A DNA stretch of 64,000 bases from Pseudogracilibacillus sp037072025 (GCF_037072025.1 NZ_JAXHDD010000019.1:1-64000); one strand, 5' to 3'; shown: positions 50,354 to 59,799, counted from the first letter of the stretch. Numbers and translations are program-made. The notes: generated by a model from the letters alone, not told the origin.

Positions 50354-51349
50354 CTAATAAATAAGGTTAATAAATTCTTCCTTCGTTATTCTTCCTAAAT
50401 AATGTGGGATGTCCACATCTTGTAACGCTTTTTCGACTGCAGCTCTTTCATGGCGGACTCCAACTAATATCTTCTCAATATCTTCCACTTCCCCAAGTCC
50501 AAAAAAGTCGCCGTAGATTTTGCAATTTTCAATGATCCCTTTTTTAACATCTAAACGAACATCTAATAAACCAGAGGGGAACTTATGGGATGCCTTTTTA
50601 TTGTATGCTGGAGATTTTCCAAAATTCCATTCCCACTTTTGATATCTATTTCGCGAAATCTCATACACATTTTCCCAATCTTCATCTGTTAATTCATATT
50701 TAGGAACATCTGCTATATCAGTAACATTAAAAACCGAACGTAATATTAAATTTTTAAACTCTTCCATCGACATTTCTTCTTCTAAATATTCAGCAATATT
50801 TGCGACTCTACTACGAATTGATTTAATTCCTTTTGATTCAATTTTCTCTTTTTTTACATTCAATGCTGCTACAACATGCTCAATTTCAGAATCTAACATT
50901 AACGTTCCATGACTAAACATTCTGCCTTTCGTGGAGAATTGCGCATTTCCTGAAAATTTCCTGCCTTCAATTACTAAATCATTTCTACCTTCTAATTTAG
51001 CAGGTACTCCAATATCATTCAATGCTCTTATGACAGGTTCAGTAAATTTTGCGAAATTGTGGAAACTATTCCCATCGTCTTTTGTAATAAAGCTAAAGTT
51101 TAGATTTCCTTCATCGTGATAAACAGCTCCGCCACCAGATAAACGTCTCACTACTTTAATATTATTTTTTTCTACATATTCAGTGTTTATTTCTTCGATT
51201 GAATTTTGATTTTTACCAATAATAATCGATGGTTTATTTATATAAAATAATAAATAAGTATCTTCTTGACCGAAGTTTTTCAATACATACTCTTCAAGTG
51301 CCAAGTTAATATAAGGATCTGTAATTCCCTTATTATCAATAAATTTCAT
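50354..51349 (-). CDS. lplJ: lipoate-protein ligase LplJ
   Basis: A 331-residue lipoate ligase. It starts MKFIDNKGITDPYINLALEEY and has 'IIIGKNQNSIEEIN', 'VVRRLSGGGAVYHDEGNLNFSFI' (part: RRLSGGGAVYHDEGN), 'KLEGRNDLVIEGRKFSGNAQ' (part: GRKFSGNAQ) with the catalytic Lys, and a C-terminal LplA_C-type domain. It attaches scavenged lipoate to E2/GcvH proteins. The start at 51347-51349 fits the B. subtilis length and has AAGGGG upstream; an in-frame ATG seven codons earlier lacks a site. yhfI lies upstream in the same order as in B. subtilis. Confidence 0.92.
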   Translation of the reverse strand: MKFIDNKGITDPYINLALEEYVLKNFGQEDTYLLFYINKPSIIIGKNQNSIEEINTEYVEKNNIKVVRRLSGGGAVYHDEGNLNFSFITKDDGNSFHNFAKFTEPVIRALNDIGVPAKLEGRNDLVIEGRKFSGNAQFSTKGRMFSHGTLMLDSEIEHVVAALNVKKEKIESKGIKSIRSRVANIAEYLEEEMSMEEFKNLILRSVFNVTDIADVPKYELTDEDWENVYEISRNRYQKWEWNFGKSPAYNKKASHKFPSGLLDVRLDVKKGIIENCKIYGDFFGLGEVEDIEKILVGVRHERAAVEKALQDVDIPHYLGRITKEEFINLIY

Positions 51350-51410
51350 ATTTACCAACCCCTTCAACATATAGTTTAAATGTTTTTTTCATTTTTGTAA
51401 CATGGTATGC

Positions 51411-52145
51411 TTATTTCTTCTCCCAAACCATTCCTTCCTGTGCGAGACTGATCTTTCCTTGATAAATATCTGCTGCTTCCTTAATTAGATTTTTATGATC
51501 TCCAAAATGAGGTAAATGCGTTAAGATGACTTCTTCTACATGCGCATTTTTTGCAATGGTACCAACTTCTGTACTAGTCATATGGCCAGATGATGCTGCA
51601 TCTTGGTCAGCATAAAAATTACATTCAGCTAAAAGCAAGTCCGCATTTTGGCAAAATTTAATCCATTCTTCCTGATAAGCTGAATCAGCTGTATAAACTA
51701 TTGTACTAGCCCCATCCGTAATTCGCATTCCAAAACAAGGGACAGAATGCTTCGTTCTTAAAAATCGGATGAAGAATGGACCAATTTTTAAAACATTATT
51801 CGGATTGTAGGCAATAGCTTTTGTATAGTCATGATTTAAGCTGTTAAACTGTTTTTCATTTTCATCATGTCCGTATATAGGTATAACCTCTTTATTATCC
51901 GTACGATAAGACTGAACGAGAAGCGCATGTTGTAGTACACCTACATCAGCAATATGGTCTGCATGATAGTGTGATAATAGTACAGCGGTAATATCTGTTA
52001 TACTTTTATATTTTTGAAATTTAGACAGTCCCCCACTTCCAACATCGATAACGAGCATAAAGTCATCTTTCTCGAGAACATACATGGAAGAAGCCTTGTC
52101 CACTGCAGGATAGCCACCCCAATAGCCTATAATAGTCAGTTTCAC
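51411..52145 (-). CDS. yhfI: metallo-beta-lactamase fold hydrolase (YhfI type)
   Basis: A 244-residue MBL-fold protein. The metal motif 'LLSHYHADHIADVG' is near residue 56, then 'ECNFYADQDAASSGHMTSTEVG' (GHMT) and 'VILTHLPHFGD' supply further ligands. The fold is that of ribonuclease Z-like/short MBL phosphodiesterases; substrate unknown. Start is GTG with GGAGGG seven bases before. It is divergent from yhfH and likely cotranscribed with lplJ (61-base gap). Confidence 0.88.
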   Translation of the reverse strand: MKLTIIGYWGGYPAVDKASSMYVLEKDDFMLVIDVGSGGLSKFQKYKSITDITAVLLSHYHADHIADVGVLQHALLVQSYRTDNKEVIPIYGHDENEKQFNSLNHDYTKAIAYNPNNVLKIGPFFIRFLRTKHSVPCFGMRITDGASTIVYTADSAYQEEWIKFCQNADLLLAECNFYADQDAASSGHMTSTEVGTIAKNAHVEEVILTHLPHFGDHKNLIKEAADIYQGKISLAQEGMVWEKK

Positions 52146-52224
52146 TTTCCACCCTCCAAATTAATAATGTTATAACACAGTTTATAAAAATATTAAAAAA
52201 AGTAAATTTTGTTGTAAAACAGTG

Positions 52225-52254
52225 TTGACAATTCACTTATTGTTATAGTACAAT
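52225..52254 (+). promoter_or_regulatory. sigma-A promoter of yhfH
   Basis: TTGACA (52225-52230) and TACAAT (52249-52254) are separated by 18 bases. They lie 60 bases before the yhfH start. Confidence 0.65.
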
Positions 52255-52313
52255 ACATATAACAAATCGATAATTAAAGTATTTAGCAAAAGTCCTACAG
52301 AGGAGGAATTGAT

Positions 52314-52442
52314 TTGGTTAATGTTATTGAATTTTTCAGAAATTTACCTAAGAAGAAATGCAAACACTGTGGTTATGAAATGGTTGAACAAGCTGACTGT
52401 TACAGCAATCTTTGTGATGATTGTAATCATCCAGCAAGATAA
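52314..52442 (+). CDS. yhfH: YhfH-type small zinc-ribbon protein
   Basis: A 42-residue gene starting at TTG with AGGAGG upstream. It reads VNVIEFFRNLPKKKCKHCGY, then 'CYSNLCDDCNHPAR'. Two CxxC-type pairs (CKHC, CDDC) form a probable zinc ribbon. YhfH is a tiny protein lying divergently beside yhfI in bacilli. Function unknown. A terminator follows about 70 bases downstream. Confidence 0.85.
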   Translation: MVNVIEFFRNLPKKKCKHCGYEMVEQADCYSNLCDDCNHPAR

Positions 52443-52512
52443 CAATCAGAGTTCAATCCATTTTTAACAATATTTTATAGTCTATTCTATAATAAGACTT
52501 CCTTTCCGGATG

Positions 52513-52545
52513 AAGCAACTATTTTAATAGTTGCTTATTTTTTTT
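52513..52545 (+). terminator. terminator of yhfH
   Basis: AAGCAACTATT and AATAGTTGCTT are a perfect stem with a two-base loop, followed by ATTTTTTTT. Confidence 0.85.
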
Positions 52546-52710
52546 GGTATTAATTCAATGAGATTATTTGTTGAGTTTTAGAATCTACTGTTCGTGGGTA
52601 CGCTCGAGAGCTTCATACCTTTCCGAAAAAAATCCCCTATACATACGAACGAGGGATTCGCCAGCGAACAGATCCAAAGGAATGTAGAAGTAAAAATGCT
52701 CGGGGGAATA

Positions 52711-52890
52711 GACACTGAACAGATTCTTTGGTGTTTTCAATAGCGAGACGAGCGAGGGAGGAGACACTGAACAGATTCTTTGGTGTTTTCTATAGCGAGA
52801 CGAGCGAGGGAGGAGACACTGAACGGATTCTTTGGTTTTTCTATAGCAAGACGAGCGAGGGAGGAGACACTGAACGGATTCATTGGAATA
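52711..52890. repeat. tandem repeat, 52-base unit, about 3.5 copies
   Basis: Units starting GACACTGAAC at 52711, 52763, 52815 and 52866 continue with GGATTC/AGATTC-TTTGGTGTTTTC, then TAGCGAGACGAGCGAGGGAG. Copies 1-3 are nearly the same and copy 4 breaks off. GC-richer than the surroundings. No ribosome binding site or coding character. Confidence 0.85.
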
Positions 52891-52958
52891 TTAAATAGCA
52901 AATGCGGGCGAGGAAATGAACCAACAAATCCAAACCATAGATTTCATATATAAATATT
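52891..52958. other. end of the repeat-rich gap
   Basis: The remainder of the 733-base gap between yhfH and hemY. Nothing was recognised between the tandem repeat and the nested dispersed repeats. Confidence 0.35.
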
Positions 52959-53140
52959 AGAAAACTTGGCATTCACCAAGCTTTTAATGGTGAGTGCCAT
53001 AGTTGCACTTATGACGCAGAGGACGTGCTAGTACTGGCGCCCGCGACAAATCTTTACGGTGGGACGAACGAAAGTGCAGTCCCAGGACGTCGCGCTTTTA
53101 GCCAGTGAGCAGTAGGAAAGTTTTATACTTTCCGATCTGC
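52959..53140 (+). repeat. dispersed repeat C with repeat B inside it
   Basis: The outer parts (AGAAAACTTGGC hairpin, AGTTGCACTTATG; then CAGTAGGAAAGTTTTATACTTTC-GATCTGC) match repeat C at 36494-36578. About 100 bases of repeat B (GACGTGCTAGTACTGGC to TTAGCCAGT, see 27908-28028) stand between CTTATG and CAGTAGG. Either B inserted in C, or the short C forms have lost it. Confidence 0.7.
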
Positions 53141-53179
53141 TAACAGAAAGACTGCCACTTTGGACAGTCTTTCTGTTAG
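53140..53179 (-). terminator. strong hairpin over the hemY stop codon
   Basis: CTAACAGAAAGACTG and CAGTCTTTCTGTTAG pair perfectly across a ten-base loop. The hairpin starts at the hemY stop. No T-run follows on the minus strand, so it may protect the message end rather than terminate. Confidence 0.6.
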
Positions 53180-54570
53180 TGTTTCGATATAAATTGTAAC
53201 AGTTGTGTTCCTGCTTTTTCTCCCTGTTCAATACAGTCCGGCACTCCTACTCCTTCAAATGAAGCACCAGCTAGGAATACGCCTGGAAGATTTGTGGCAG
53301 CGTAATCTCGAATTGCTTCTAATCTTTCTAAGTGACCTACTGTATATTGTGGCATCTTGTTTTTAAATCTGCTAATTACTTTAAAATTCGGGTCTCCTTT
53401 TATTTTCATTATTTTACGTAAATCTTTTAAAACGATATCGACAACTTCATCATCACTTAAAAAAGCAGCATCTGGATCATGAGGACCACCTACATAACTT
53501 CTAAGTAATACTTTCCCTTCAGGGGTTGTATGTGGCCATTTACGATGTGTCCATGTACAAGCTGTAATTCGAAAATCACTATTTCTTGATACAACAAAAC
53601 CTGTACCATCGAGTTCTTTTCTAATTGCTTTCTGGTCATAAGCTAAAGCAACGTTTGCAACCGAAGTCGTTGGAATCTCCTCAACAGTTTTTAATGCTTC
53701 ATGTTGGCTAAACATTTTTCGTAAAGTTGTATGAGGTGATGTTATAATCATTGCATCTGCTTTATAAACTGTACCATCGCTCAAGAGTACATGATAACCA
53801 TTTTCCTTTTTCTCGACGTGATCAACGGCAGTATTTAACGAAATCACATCTTCTAATTGCTTTTCTAATTCTTCAACTAAAGATTCAAAGCCACTCTTTA
53901 AAGCATAAAAGATTCCTGGCTTCTTCTGTTTTGTTTTCGGGTGTTTTGGCATCGTTTTATTTAACCCTTTAATGAGACTACCATGTTTCTGTTCCAATTG
54001 GTAAAAGTTTGGAAAAGTGGCCATTAAACTCATTTCATCCACATCACCGGAGTATATACCGGATAACAATGGTTCGATTAAGTTTTCCACTAATTCATCT
54101 CCGAAACGGCGGCGAAAAAATAGACCTAACGATTGATCGTTGGCTACTTTTCCTTTTGGCTTGACAAAATCTAAACTCGCTCGTAATTTTCCTTTGATAG
54201 AAAAGAGTCCTGAAAATAAAAACGGTTGAACTTGTGTCGGGATTCCCATAAAAGAACCAGGAGGAATTTTATGTAGTTTTTTCCCAACTAAAATATGTGC
54301 TTGTCCCGTCGAATTTCGGACGAGCTGATCCGATAATCCTAGTTTCTCAACTAAGTCAACAGCAGATTTTTTACGTGATAAAAATGAATCTGGTCCCCGT
54401 TCAATTGTAAAACCATCACGATGTACTGTTTCTATTTTTCCGCCTACTCGGTCTTCTGCTTCCACTAACTTTATTTTATATGGTAGGTTTTTTGCCTTTA
54501 TCTCTTCTTGGATATAAAAAGCGGAGGCTAAGCCTGTAATTCCGCCTCCGACTATTAAAATTTGTTTCAT
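53176..54570 (-). CDS. hemY: coproporphyrinogen III oxidase (HemY/CgoX)
   Basis: A 464-residue FAD enzyme. 'ILIVGGGITGLASAFYI' is the dinucleotide motif, 'ERGPDSFLSRKKSA' the second FAD signature, and the C-terminal 'GVFLAGASFEGVGVPDCI' the third. In Gram-positive bacteria it oxidises coproporphyrinogen III to coproporphyrin III in the coproporphyrin-dependent haem pathway. It is last in hemE-hemH-hemY, 32 bases after hemH. The protein may associate with the membrane face but has no membrane helix. Confidence 0.95.
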   Translation of the reverse strand: MKQILIVGGGITGLASAFYIQEEIKAKNLPYKIKLVEAEDRVGGKIETVHRDGFTIERGPDSFLSRKKSAVDLVEKLGLSDQLVRNSTGQAHILVGKKLHKIPPGSFMGIPTQVQPFLFSGLFSIKGKLRASLDFVKPKGKVANDQSLGLFFRRRFGDELVENLIEPLLSGIYSGDVDEMSLMATFPNFYQLEQKHGSLIKGLNKTMPKHPKTKQKKPGIFYALKSGFESLVEELEKQLEDVISLNTAVDHVEKKENGYHVLLSDGTVYKADAMIITSPHTTLRKMFSQHEALKTVEEIPTTSVANVALAYDQKAIRKELDGTGFVVSRNSDFRITACTWTHRKWPHTTPEGKVLLRSYVGGPHDPDAAFLSDDEVVDIVLKDLRKIMKIKGDPNFKVISRFKNKMPQYTVGHLERLEAIRDYAATNLPGVFLAGASFEGVGVPDCIEQGEKAGTQLLQFISKH

Positions 54571-54602
54571 TTGGCATCACTCTTTTTCTTTGAAAATGTG
54601 AT

Positions 54603-55538
54603 TTAATTTAATTGTTCCAAAACTACTTCTGCAAGTGTTTTGATAAATAACGGGTCTGTATTTGGCATTTCCGGTCTATAGTAATTTGCACCAACTTCAT
54701 CACATACTACTTTACATTCATAGTCATTATCATAAAGAACTTCTAAATGATCAGAAACAAAACCTACTGGTGCATAAATAAATGCTTTATACCCTTTTTC
54801 GTTAAATAGATCTCGAGTTAAATCTTGTACATCTGGTCCGAGCCAAGGTTCAGGAGTATTTCCTTCACTTTGCCAACCAATTGCATAATTTGGCACACTT
54901 ACCTTTTCAGCAATTAATTTTGCTGTTTTGGCGAGTTGTCCAGGGTAAGGATCTCCGCCTTCTAAAATTTTCTCAGGCAAGCTATGTGCTGAGATAATAA
55001 GTACCGAATTTTCTTGTTCTTCTTTTGGCATAGTCTCAAATGTTTTCTCAATTTCCCGAGTCCAGTATTGGATAAATCCAGGCTTGTCGTACCAATCAAC
55101 AGCAGAATAAATTTCTAAACCATGTTTTTCGGCCTCTTCTTTCGCTCTGCCATTATATGATTTAACACTGAATGTAGAATAGTGTGGGGCTAGAACAATG
55201 GAAGCAATTTTCTTGTGTCCATCTTTGGCAATTTGCTCTACTGTATCTTCAATAAATGGTTCTATATGCTTCAATCCGATATACATGTCAAAATCATACT
55301 CGTCTTGCATGGAATTTAATGTTTCCTCAATTCCTTTCGCTTGGTCTTCGGTAATTTTTGCAAGTGGAGAAATACCACCAATTGCTTGGTAACGTTCAGT
55401 TAAGTCCTGTAACGCCTCTTCCGATGGTTTTCTTCCGTGTCTGATATGTGTGTAATATCTTTCAATATCTTCCTCTTTATAAGGAGTTCCATATGCCATA
55501 ACTAGTAATGCCACTTTTTCTTTTCCCAAAATATTCAC
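54603..55538 (-). CDS. hemH: coproporphyrin III ferrochelatase (HemH/CpfC)
   Basis: A 311-residue ferrochelatase. It starts 'EKVALLVMAYGTPYKEEDIE', with 'SIVLAPHYSTFSVKSY' near residue 182 (His at the metal site), 'ISAHSLPEKIL' near 190, and 'GFVSDHLEVLYDNDYE' near 265 (Glu). The short length and soluble nature match Firmicute enzymes that insert Fe2+ into coproporphyrin III. 12 bases after hemE, ribosome binding site GAGGTG. Confidence 0.96.
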   Translation of the reverse strand: MNILGKEKVALLVMAYGTPYKEEDIERYYTHIRHGRKPSEEALQDLTERYQAIGGISPLAKITEDQAKGIEETLNSMQDEYDFDMYIGLKHIEPFIEDTVEQIAKDGHKKIASIVLAPHYSTFSVKSYNGRAKEEAEKHGLEIYSAVDWYDKPGFIQYWTREIEKTFETMPKEEQENSVLIISAHSLPEKILEGGDPYPGQLAKTAKLIAEKVSVPNYAIGWQSEGNTPEPWLGPDVQDLTRDLFNEKGYKAFIYAPVGFVSDHLEVLYDNDYECKVVCDEVGANYYRPEMPNTDPLFIKTLAEVVLEQLN

Positions 55539-55550
55539 CTCTTATCAAAA

Positions 55551-56585
55551 TTATCGCACAGAATATGTACGAACAAAATGCGCTAATTTTTTCAATGTTT
55601 CCTGGGTAATATCAGGTGTAACGCCATGTCCTAGGTTAAATACATGACGACCATCCTTCATACCTTCATCTAAAATTGCTTTCGTACGTGATTCAACTGT
55701 ATCCCAATCAGCAAGTAAAATAGCTGGATCAAGATTTCCTTGCAATACTTTTGTTACACCAATTTGACGTGCTTCTAAAATTGACGTTCTCCAGTCTAAT
55801 CCAATCACATCTACAGGGAGATCATTCCACTCCTTAAGTAAATGTTTTGCCCCGATACCAAAGAGAATTAACGGCACATTTTCTTTTTTAAGTTCTGTGA
55901 AGATATGATCCATCGTTGGCTTAATAAACGTGCGATAGTCATCTGCATGTAAAGCACCGACCCAGGAATCGAAAATTTGTACTGCCCGAACCCCTGCTTG
56001 AATTTGTGCACGTACATAAACGATGATCATTTCTGCTAACTTATTCATTAATGTAAACCAAATTTTCGGCTCACTATACATAAGTGCTTTTGTTTTTGCA
56101 TAATTTTTTGATGGTCCACCTTCGATCATATAACTTGCCAGGGTAAAAGGTGCTCCACTAAATCCTATTAACGGTACAGTTAGTTGTTCTTCTGTTAATA
56201 ATTTGATTGTTTCTAATACGTAATCAATATCTTGCTCTGGATTTAACTCACCTAGAGCTTCCACGTCCTCTATAGTTCTTATTGGGTTATCAATAACTGG
56301 CCCAATTCCAGATTTTATTTCAACATCGATTCCCATTGCAGGAAGTGGAGTCATAATATCTTTATATAAAATAGCGGCATCTATACCATATTGTTCAACT
56401 GGTAGTCTTGTCACATAAGCACAAAGCTCCGGTTGATGCGTAATTTCAAATAAGGAATATTTTTTCTTTATTTCCCGGTATTCTTTTTGAGATCTTCCAG
56501 CTTGACGCATAAACCATGCAGGTGTATGACTTGTGTTCTCACCATTATATGCGCGCAAAATTGTATCATTGAACTTCTCTGACAT
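55551..56585 (-). CDS. hemE: uroporphyrinogen decarboxylase
   Basis: A 344-residue enzyme with the two family signatures 'PAWFMRQAGRSQKEYR' and 'GFSGAPFTLASYMIEGG'. It decarboxylates the four acetate side chains of uroporphyrinogen III to coproporphyrinogen III. It begins the hemEHY operon. AAAAGGGATGA precedes the ATG. Later in the protein are 'FDSWVGALHADDY' and 'NLGHGVTPDI', both conserved. Confidence 0.96.
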   Translation of the reverse strand: MSEKFNDTILRAYNGENTSHTPAWFMRQAGRSQKEYREIKKKYSLFEITHQPELCAYVTRLPVEQYGIDAAILYKDIMTPLPAMGIDVEIKSGIGPVIDNPIRTIEDVEALGELNPEQDIDYVLETIKLLTEEQLTVPLIGFSGAPFTLASYMIEGGPSKNYAKTKALMYSEPKIWFTLMNKLAEMIIVYVRAQIQAGVRAVQIFDSWVGALHADDYRTFIKPTMDHIFTELKKENVPLILFGIGAKHLLKEWNDLPVDVIGLDWRTSILEARQIGVTKVLQGNLDPAILLADWDTVESRTKAILDEGMKDGRHVFNLGHGVTPDITQETLKKLAHFVRTYSVR

Positions 56586-56670
56586 CTGTTATCATCCCTT
56601 TTCTTTTACCATCCAATGTACTAATAACAAACAGACTTCCCATTAACACTATAAATGTTTTCACTTAAAC

Positions 56671-56697
56671 TGTATAGTGACAGGTTATGTTTGTCAA
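56671..56697 (-). promoter_or_regulatory. possible hemEHY promoter
   Basis: On the minus strand TTGACA (56692-56697) and TATACA (56671-56676) are separated by 15 bases, shorter than the ideal. A GACA...TGTC dyad overlaps. It is the best candidate in the 166-base gap between pbpF and hemE. Confidence 0.35.
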
Positions 56698-56751
56698 AAA
56701 CTTGTCTAATATTCCGTGACAATTTCGACAAAAATGTTTGAGATGATAGTA

Positions 56752-59133
56752 TTAAAATGTTAATTTCACCATATTAGATCGTTCACCTTCGACTTGTGCA
56801 ACTGGATCATATGGCACAACATAGTAGGTATTCGTTCTAAATATAGAAAAGTCTTCAACAATAAATTCATTCCCGCCACTTACTTCACCAATTAATTCAT
56901 CTCCGTCTTTCTTCTCTTCATAAATACGATAAACAATTCGCTCATCACCACTGTTTGTCCATTCCAATTTTCCTTTTAGTAATTTTAAGCCACCAAATAT
57001 ATAAGAGCTAGCCAAATCATTAATTTGCGGTAAATCGACCGGTTCTTCCAAAGCGACAACATTATCAGGTTTTGTAAATGTAGTAACAACTGATTGCCTT
57101 TGGGCAAATTCGGATAAGATTTTTTTCGTTAATTCAGTTGGATACGAACTGCCACCGGTCAAATAATGATTTTCATCCGTGTTATCGTACCCCATCCAAA
57201 GAGCTGTTACATATTCAGGTGTAAAACCTACAAACCAAGCGTCTTTTGATTCACCTTCTACCGTAGGGTGATCTGTTGTTCCTGTTTTTCCAGCTAACTC
57301 ATACGGGTAGGAACCAGCTGTTCCTGTTCCACTTTCCACTACACCCATTAACATTTCAGTCATGTTCCATGCAACTTGCGATGAAAAAATCTCCGTTGTT
57401 TTTGGTTGTGCTGATGCGATTACTTCCCCTTTTTGGTTGTAAATTTCAGAAATTGTATGTGCCTCAATCATTTCTCCACTATGCACAAATGTACGATACC
57501 CTTGTACCATTTGAAGGGGAGTTAATCCTTCTGTTAACCCACCTAATGCTATACCAAGATCCTTATCCTCAATTTCCAAATTCATTTTCTTTAAATAAGA
57601 CTTCGAGTAATCTATGCCGATCTCATTTAATAGCCATACAGAAGATGTGTTTTTTGAGTATTTCAGTGCGTTATAAAGAGAAACAGCTCCTTCATAATTG
57701 TCATTGTAATTTCGAATTTTTTTCCCGTCCCATTCCTTTAACTCATCCGGAAGTGTAGAGTATGGGTTGAATTCTTTCGTTTCTAATGCTGGAGCATATA
57801 CTGCTAGTGGTTTCATCGTTGAACCTGGCTGCCTTTTTTCTCCATACACACGATTAAGATTACGCATTACATAATCTCTACCGCCAAGCGCAGCAACAAT
57901 ACTGCCATCCTCTTGATCCATCATTACAAACGCACCTTCGACAGTTTCCTTGTCATTTCCCGGGAAATAGCCATCCTGTTGGAATTGGTCGAATGCAATT
58001 TGCTGGGCATCCTCATTCATCGAGGTAATAATCCTGTAACGATTCATTTTTAGTTCTTCCATTGTAATTCCATAAAGTTCTTCTGCTTCTTTGATGACCA
58101 TATCAACAATCGTATGATAAGCAGGATTTATTTTCCGTTGGGCAATATTTAATTGTAATTCTTTTTTTGCCGCTTCCTCCGCTTCTTTTTCTGATATATA
58201 ACCTGCATCACTCATTGTTTCTAAGACAAGATTTCGTCTATTTAACGCCTTTTCTTCGTGATCAATTGGTGAATATCCATTTGGAGCTTTTACCATTCCT
58301 GCCAAAAGAGCAGCCTCTTCAAGGGTCAAATCACCTACTGATTTATAAAAATATTTATTGGCGGCAGCTTCAATTCCATATTGTCCTTGTCCAAAATAAA
58401 CTGCATTTAAATACATTTCCAAAATTTCATCTTTCGTAAATTCTCTTTCTAAATATAATGCGATCATTACTTCTTTTGTTTTACGAAGCCATGATTTATC
58501 ATTCGTTAAATATAGATTTTTGGCTAATTGTTGCGTTATCGTACTTGCTCCTTCAACCTTACTTCTAGCAATTATATCACGATAAATCGCTCGTATAATT
58601 GATCTAAAATCAACTCCAGAATGGTTATAAAAACGCTTATCTTCTATCGCAACAAATGCATCTTTTACATGATCAGGAATTTCCTCCAGGTCAACCGGTA
58701 GTCTATATTCATCATATAAATACCAAATAATTTCCCCATCTTCTGTTTCTATTGTCGTAGGTGGAGAAATTGCCAGTTTATCTTCATCAGCGATTACTTT
58801 CCCCCCATATAAAATGGTCGTATAAGCAATTAATGCTAAAACAATTACCACACCAAGGGATAGTATTACATGCTTGACCGAAAGGCGGAAACCTTTATTC
58901 TCATCTGTTGTCTTGCTTCTTTTTTGTCCTGTTCTTGTTTCGTCCGCTGTTTCATTCACGGCTTTTTCTCTACGAAATAATTTGTTTTTTGTTCTTACTA
59001 ATAAATCTTTCGCCTTTTCTTTTACGATGTGAAACTGTTTATGTTCTCGAACGTTACGACGACTTATTTGCGATTTATTTTTATGTCGATCCGATCTTCT
59101 TTTCGGTTTTGTCTCTCGTTCGTTTGAATTCAT
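56752..59133 (-). CDS. pbpF: bifunctional penicillin-binding protein 1A type (PbpF)
   Basis: A 793-residue class A PBP. A basic cytoplasmic tail (residues 1-90), one membrane anchor (about 92-113), GT51 glycosyltransferase ('FVAIEDKRFYNHSGVDFRSI', 'GASTITQQLAKN'), then transpeptidase with 'RQPGSTMKPLAVY' (active Ser), 'SKNTSS' and 'KTGTTD', and a C-terminal FN3-like domain. It polymerises and cross-links peptidoglycan. Its position upstream of hemE matches pbpF in B. subtilis, where it acts in vegetative and spore wall synthesis. It is longer than B. subtilis PbpF (714) because of the basic tail. Confidence 0.92.
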   Translation of the reverse strand: MNSNERETKPKRRSDRHKNKSQISRRNVREHKQFHIVKEKAKDLLVRTKNKLFRREKAVNETADETRTGQKRSKTTDENKGFRLSVKHVILSLGVVIVLALIAYTTILYGGKVIADEDKLAISPPTTIETEDGEIIWYLYDEYRLPVDLEEIPDHVKDAFVAIEDKRFYNHSGVDFRSIIRAIYRDIIARSKVEGASTITQQLAKNLYLTNDKSWLRKTKEVMIALYLEREFTKDEILEMYLNAVYFGQGQYGIEAAANKYFYKSVGDLTLEEAALLAGMVKAPNGYSPIDHEEKALNRRNLVLETMSDAGYISEKEAEEAAKKELQLNIAQRKINPAYHTIVDMVIKEAEELYGITMEELKMNRYRIITSMNEDAQQIAFDQFQQDGYFPGNDKETVEGAFVMMDQEDGSIVAALGGRDYVMRNLNRVYGEKRQPGSTMKPLAVYAPALETKEFNPYSTLPDELKEWDGKKIRNYNDNYEGAVSLYNALKYSKNTSSVWLLNEIGIDYSKSYLKKMNLEIEDKDLGIALGGLTEGLTPLQMVQGYRTFVHSGEMIEAHTISEIYNQKGEVIASAQPKTTEIFSSQVAWNMTEMLMGVVESGTGTAGSYPYELAGKTGTTDHPTVEGESKDAWFVGFTPEYVTALWMGYDNTDENHYLTGGSSYPTELTKKILSEFAQRQSVVTTFTKPDNVVALEEPVDLPQINDLASSYIFGGLKLLKGKLEWTNSGDERIVYRIYEEKKDGDELIGEVSGGNEFIVEDFSIFRTNTYYVVPYDPVAQVEGERSNMVKLTF

Positions 59134-59298
59134 TTAATCACCTCAAGTGACTGTGTAAAAAATAGTTACAAGTTATTATCTTTTTCTATTATACGACATT
59201 TCTCGCAAGTGAGGTAATATTCACGACGAAAATTAGCGTAGAAACATTTGACTATCATACTTAAAAATAGGGTAATATAGAATCAAGGAGGGGGTTTT

Positions 59299-59799
59299 AT
59301 GTGGGCTTTTATGACAACTGGTACTACCCAGGTTCTAAAAAAAATTGCCGATTCTTATCCAAAAATTAACTTTTATTTTATGAAAAAAGCTGGAACAACG
59401 CTTGCTTATTATGAGAGCAAGCGAAAAAAAGGTGTATTTGTCTCAGGAAGATCTTTTGAAGTACAAACTAAATATGGCGATGTCAATAAAGAAGGTTTTG
59501 TTGTGATGGAAAATATACCTGTCATGGAAGATGGAGCTACTATATTTGAAGATCAAGTCAAAAAAAGGTTTCCATCAATTAATAATTCAAAGGGCCTAGT
59601 TGCCGCAAGATTATTAAAGCAAGAAAAACGAAATCATTATATTATTTTTACGCAATGGAAAACAGAACAACATTATTTAACTTGGCAAAAATCAGATCTT
59701 TTTAAAGAAATAGACTTTGTCAATATGGCAAGACTACCGGCTTATTTTGCTGATCGACCTTTTACAGCTACTTATTTTATGATGAAAGAAGAAGAATAA
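59299..59799 (+). CDS. hmoB: haem-degrading monooxygenase HmoB (YhgC) type
   Basis: A 166-residue protein with a C-terminal antibiotic-biosynthesis-monooxygenase (ABM) fold: 'VMENIPVMEDGATIFEDQVKKR' (part: ENIPVMEDGATIFE) and 'HYIIFTQWKTEQHYLTWQKSDLFKE' (part: TQWKTEQHYLTWQKSD). The 166-residue length, the small N-terminal domain and location beside pbpF-hemEHY match B. subtilis HmoB, which breaks haem open to staphylobilin-like products and releases iron. AAGGAGGGGG precedes the ATG. Divergent from pbpF. Confidence 0.88.
   Translation: MWAFMTTGTTQVLKKIADSYPKINFYFMKKAGTTLAYYESKRKKGVFVSGRSFEVQTKYGDVNKEGFVVMENIPVMEDGATIFEDQVKKRFPSINNSKGLVAARLLKQEKRNHYIIFTQWKTEQHYLTWQKSDLFKEIDFVNMARLPAYFADRPFTATYFMMKEEE

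Noticed and set aside
52585..52767. Open frame of 60 codons on the minus strand
   Set aside because: It runs into the 52-base tandem repeat and has no start signal; treated as noncoding.
52711..52890. CRISPR-like array
   Set aside because: The whole 52-base unit is repeated, with no unique spacers between constant repeats, and no cas genes are close.
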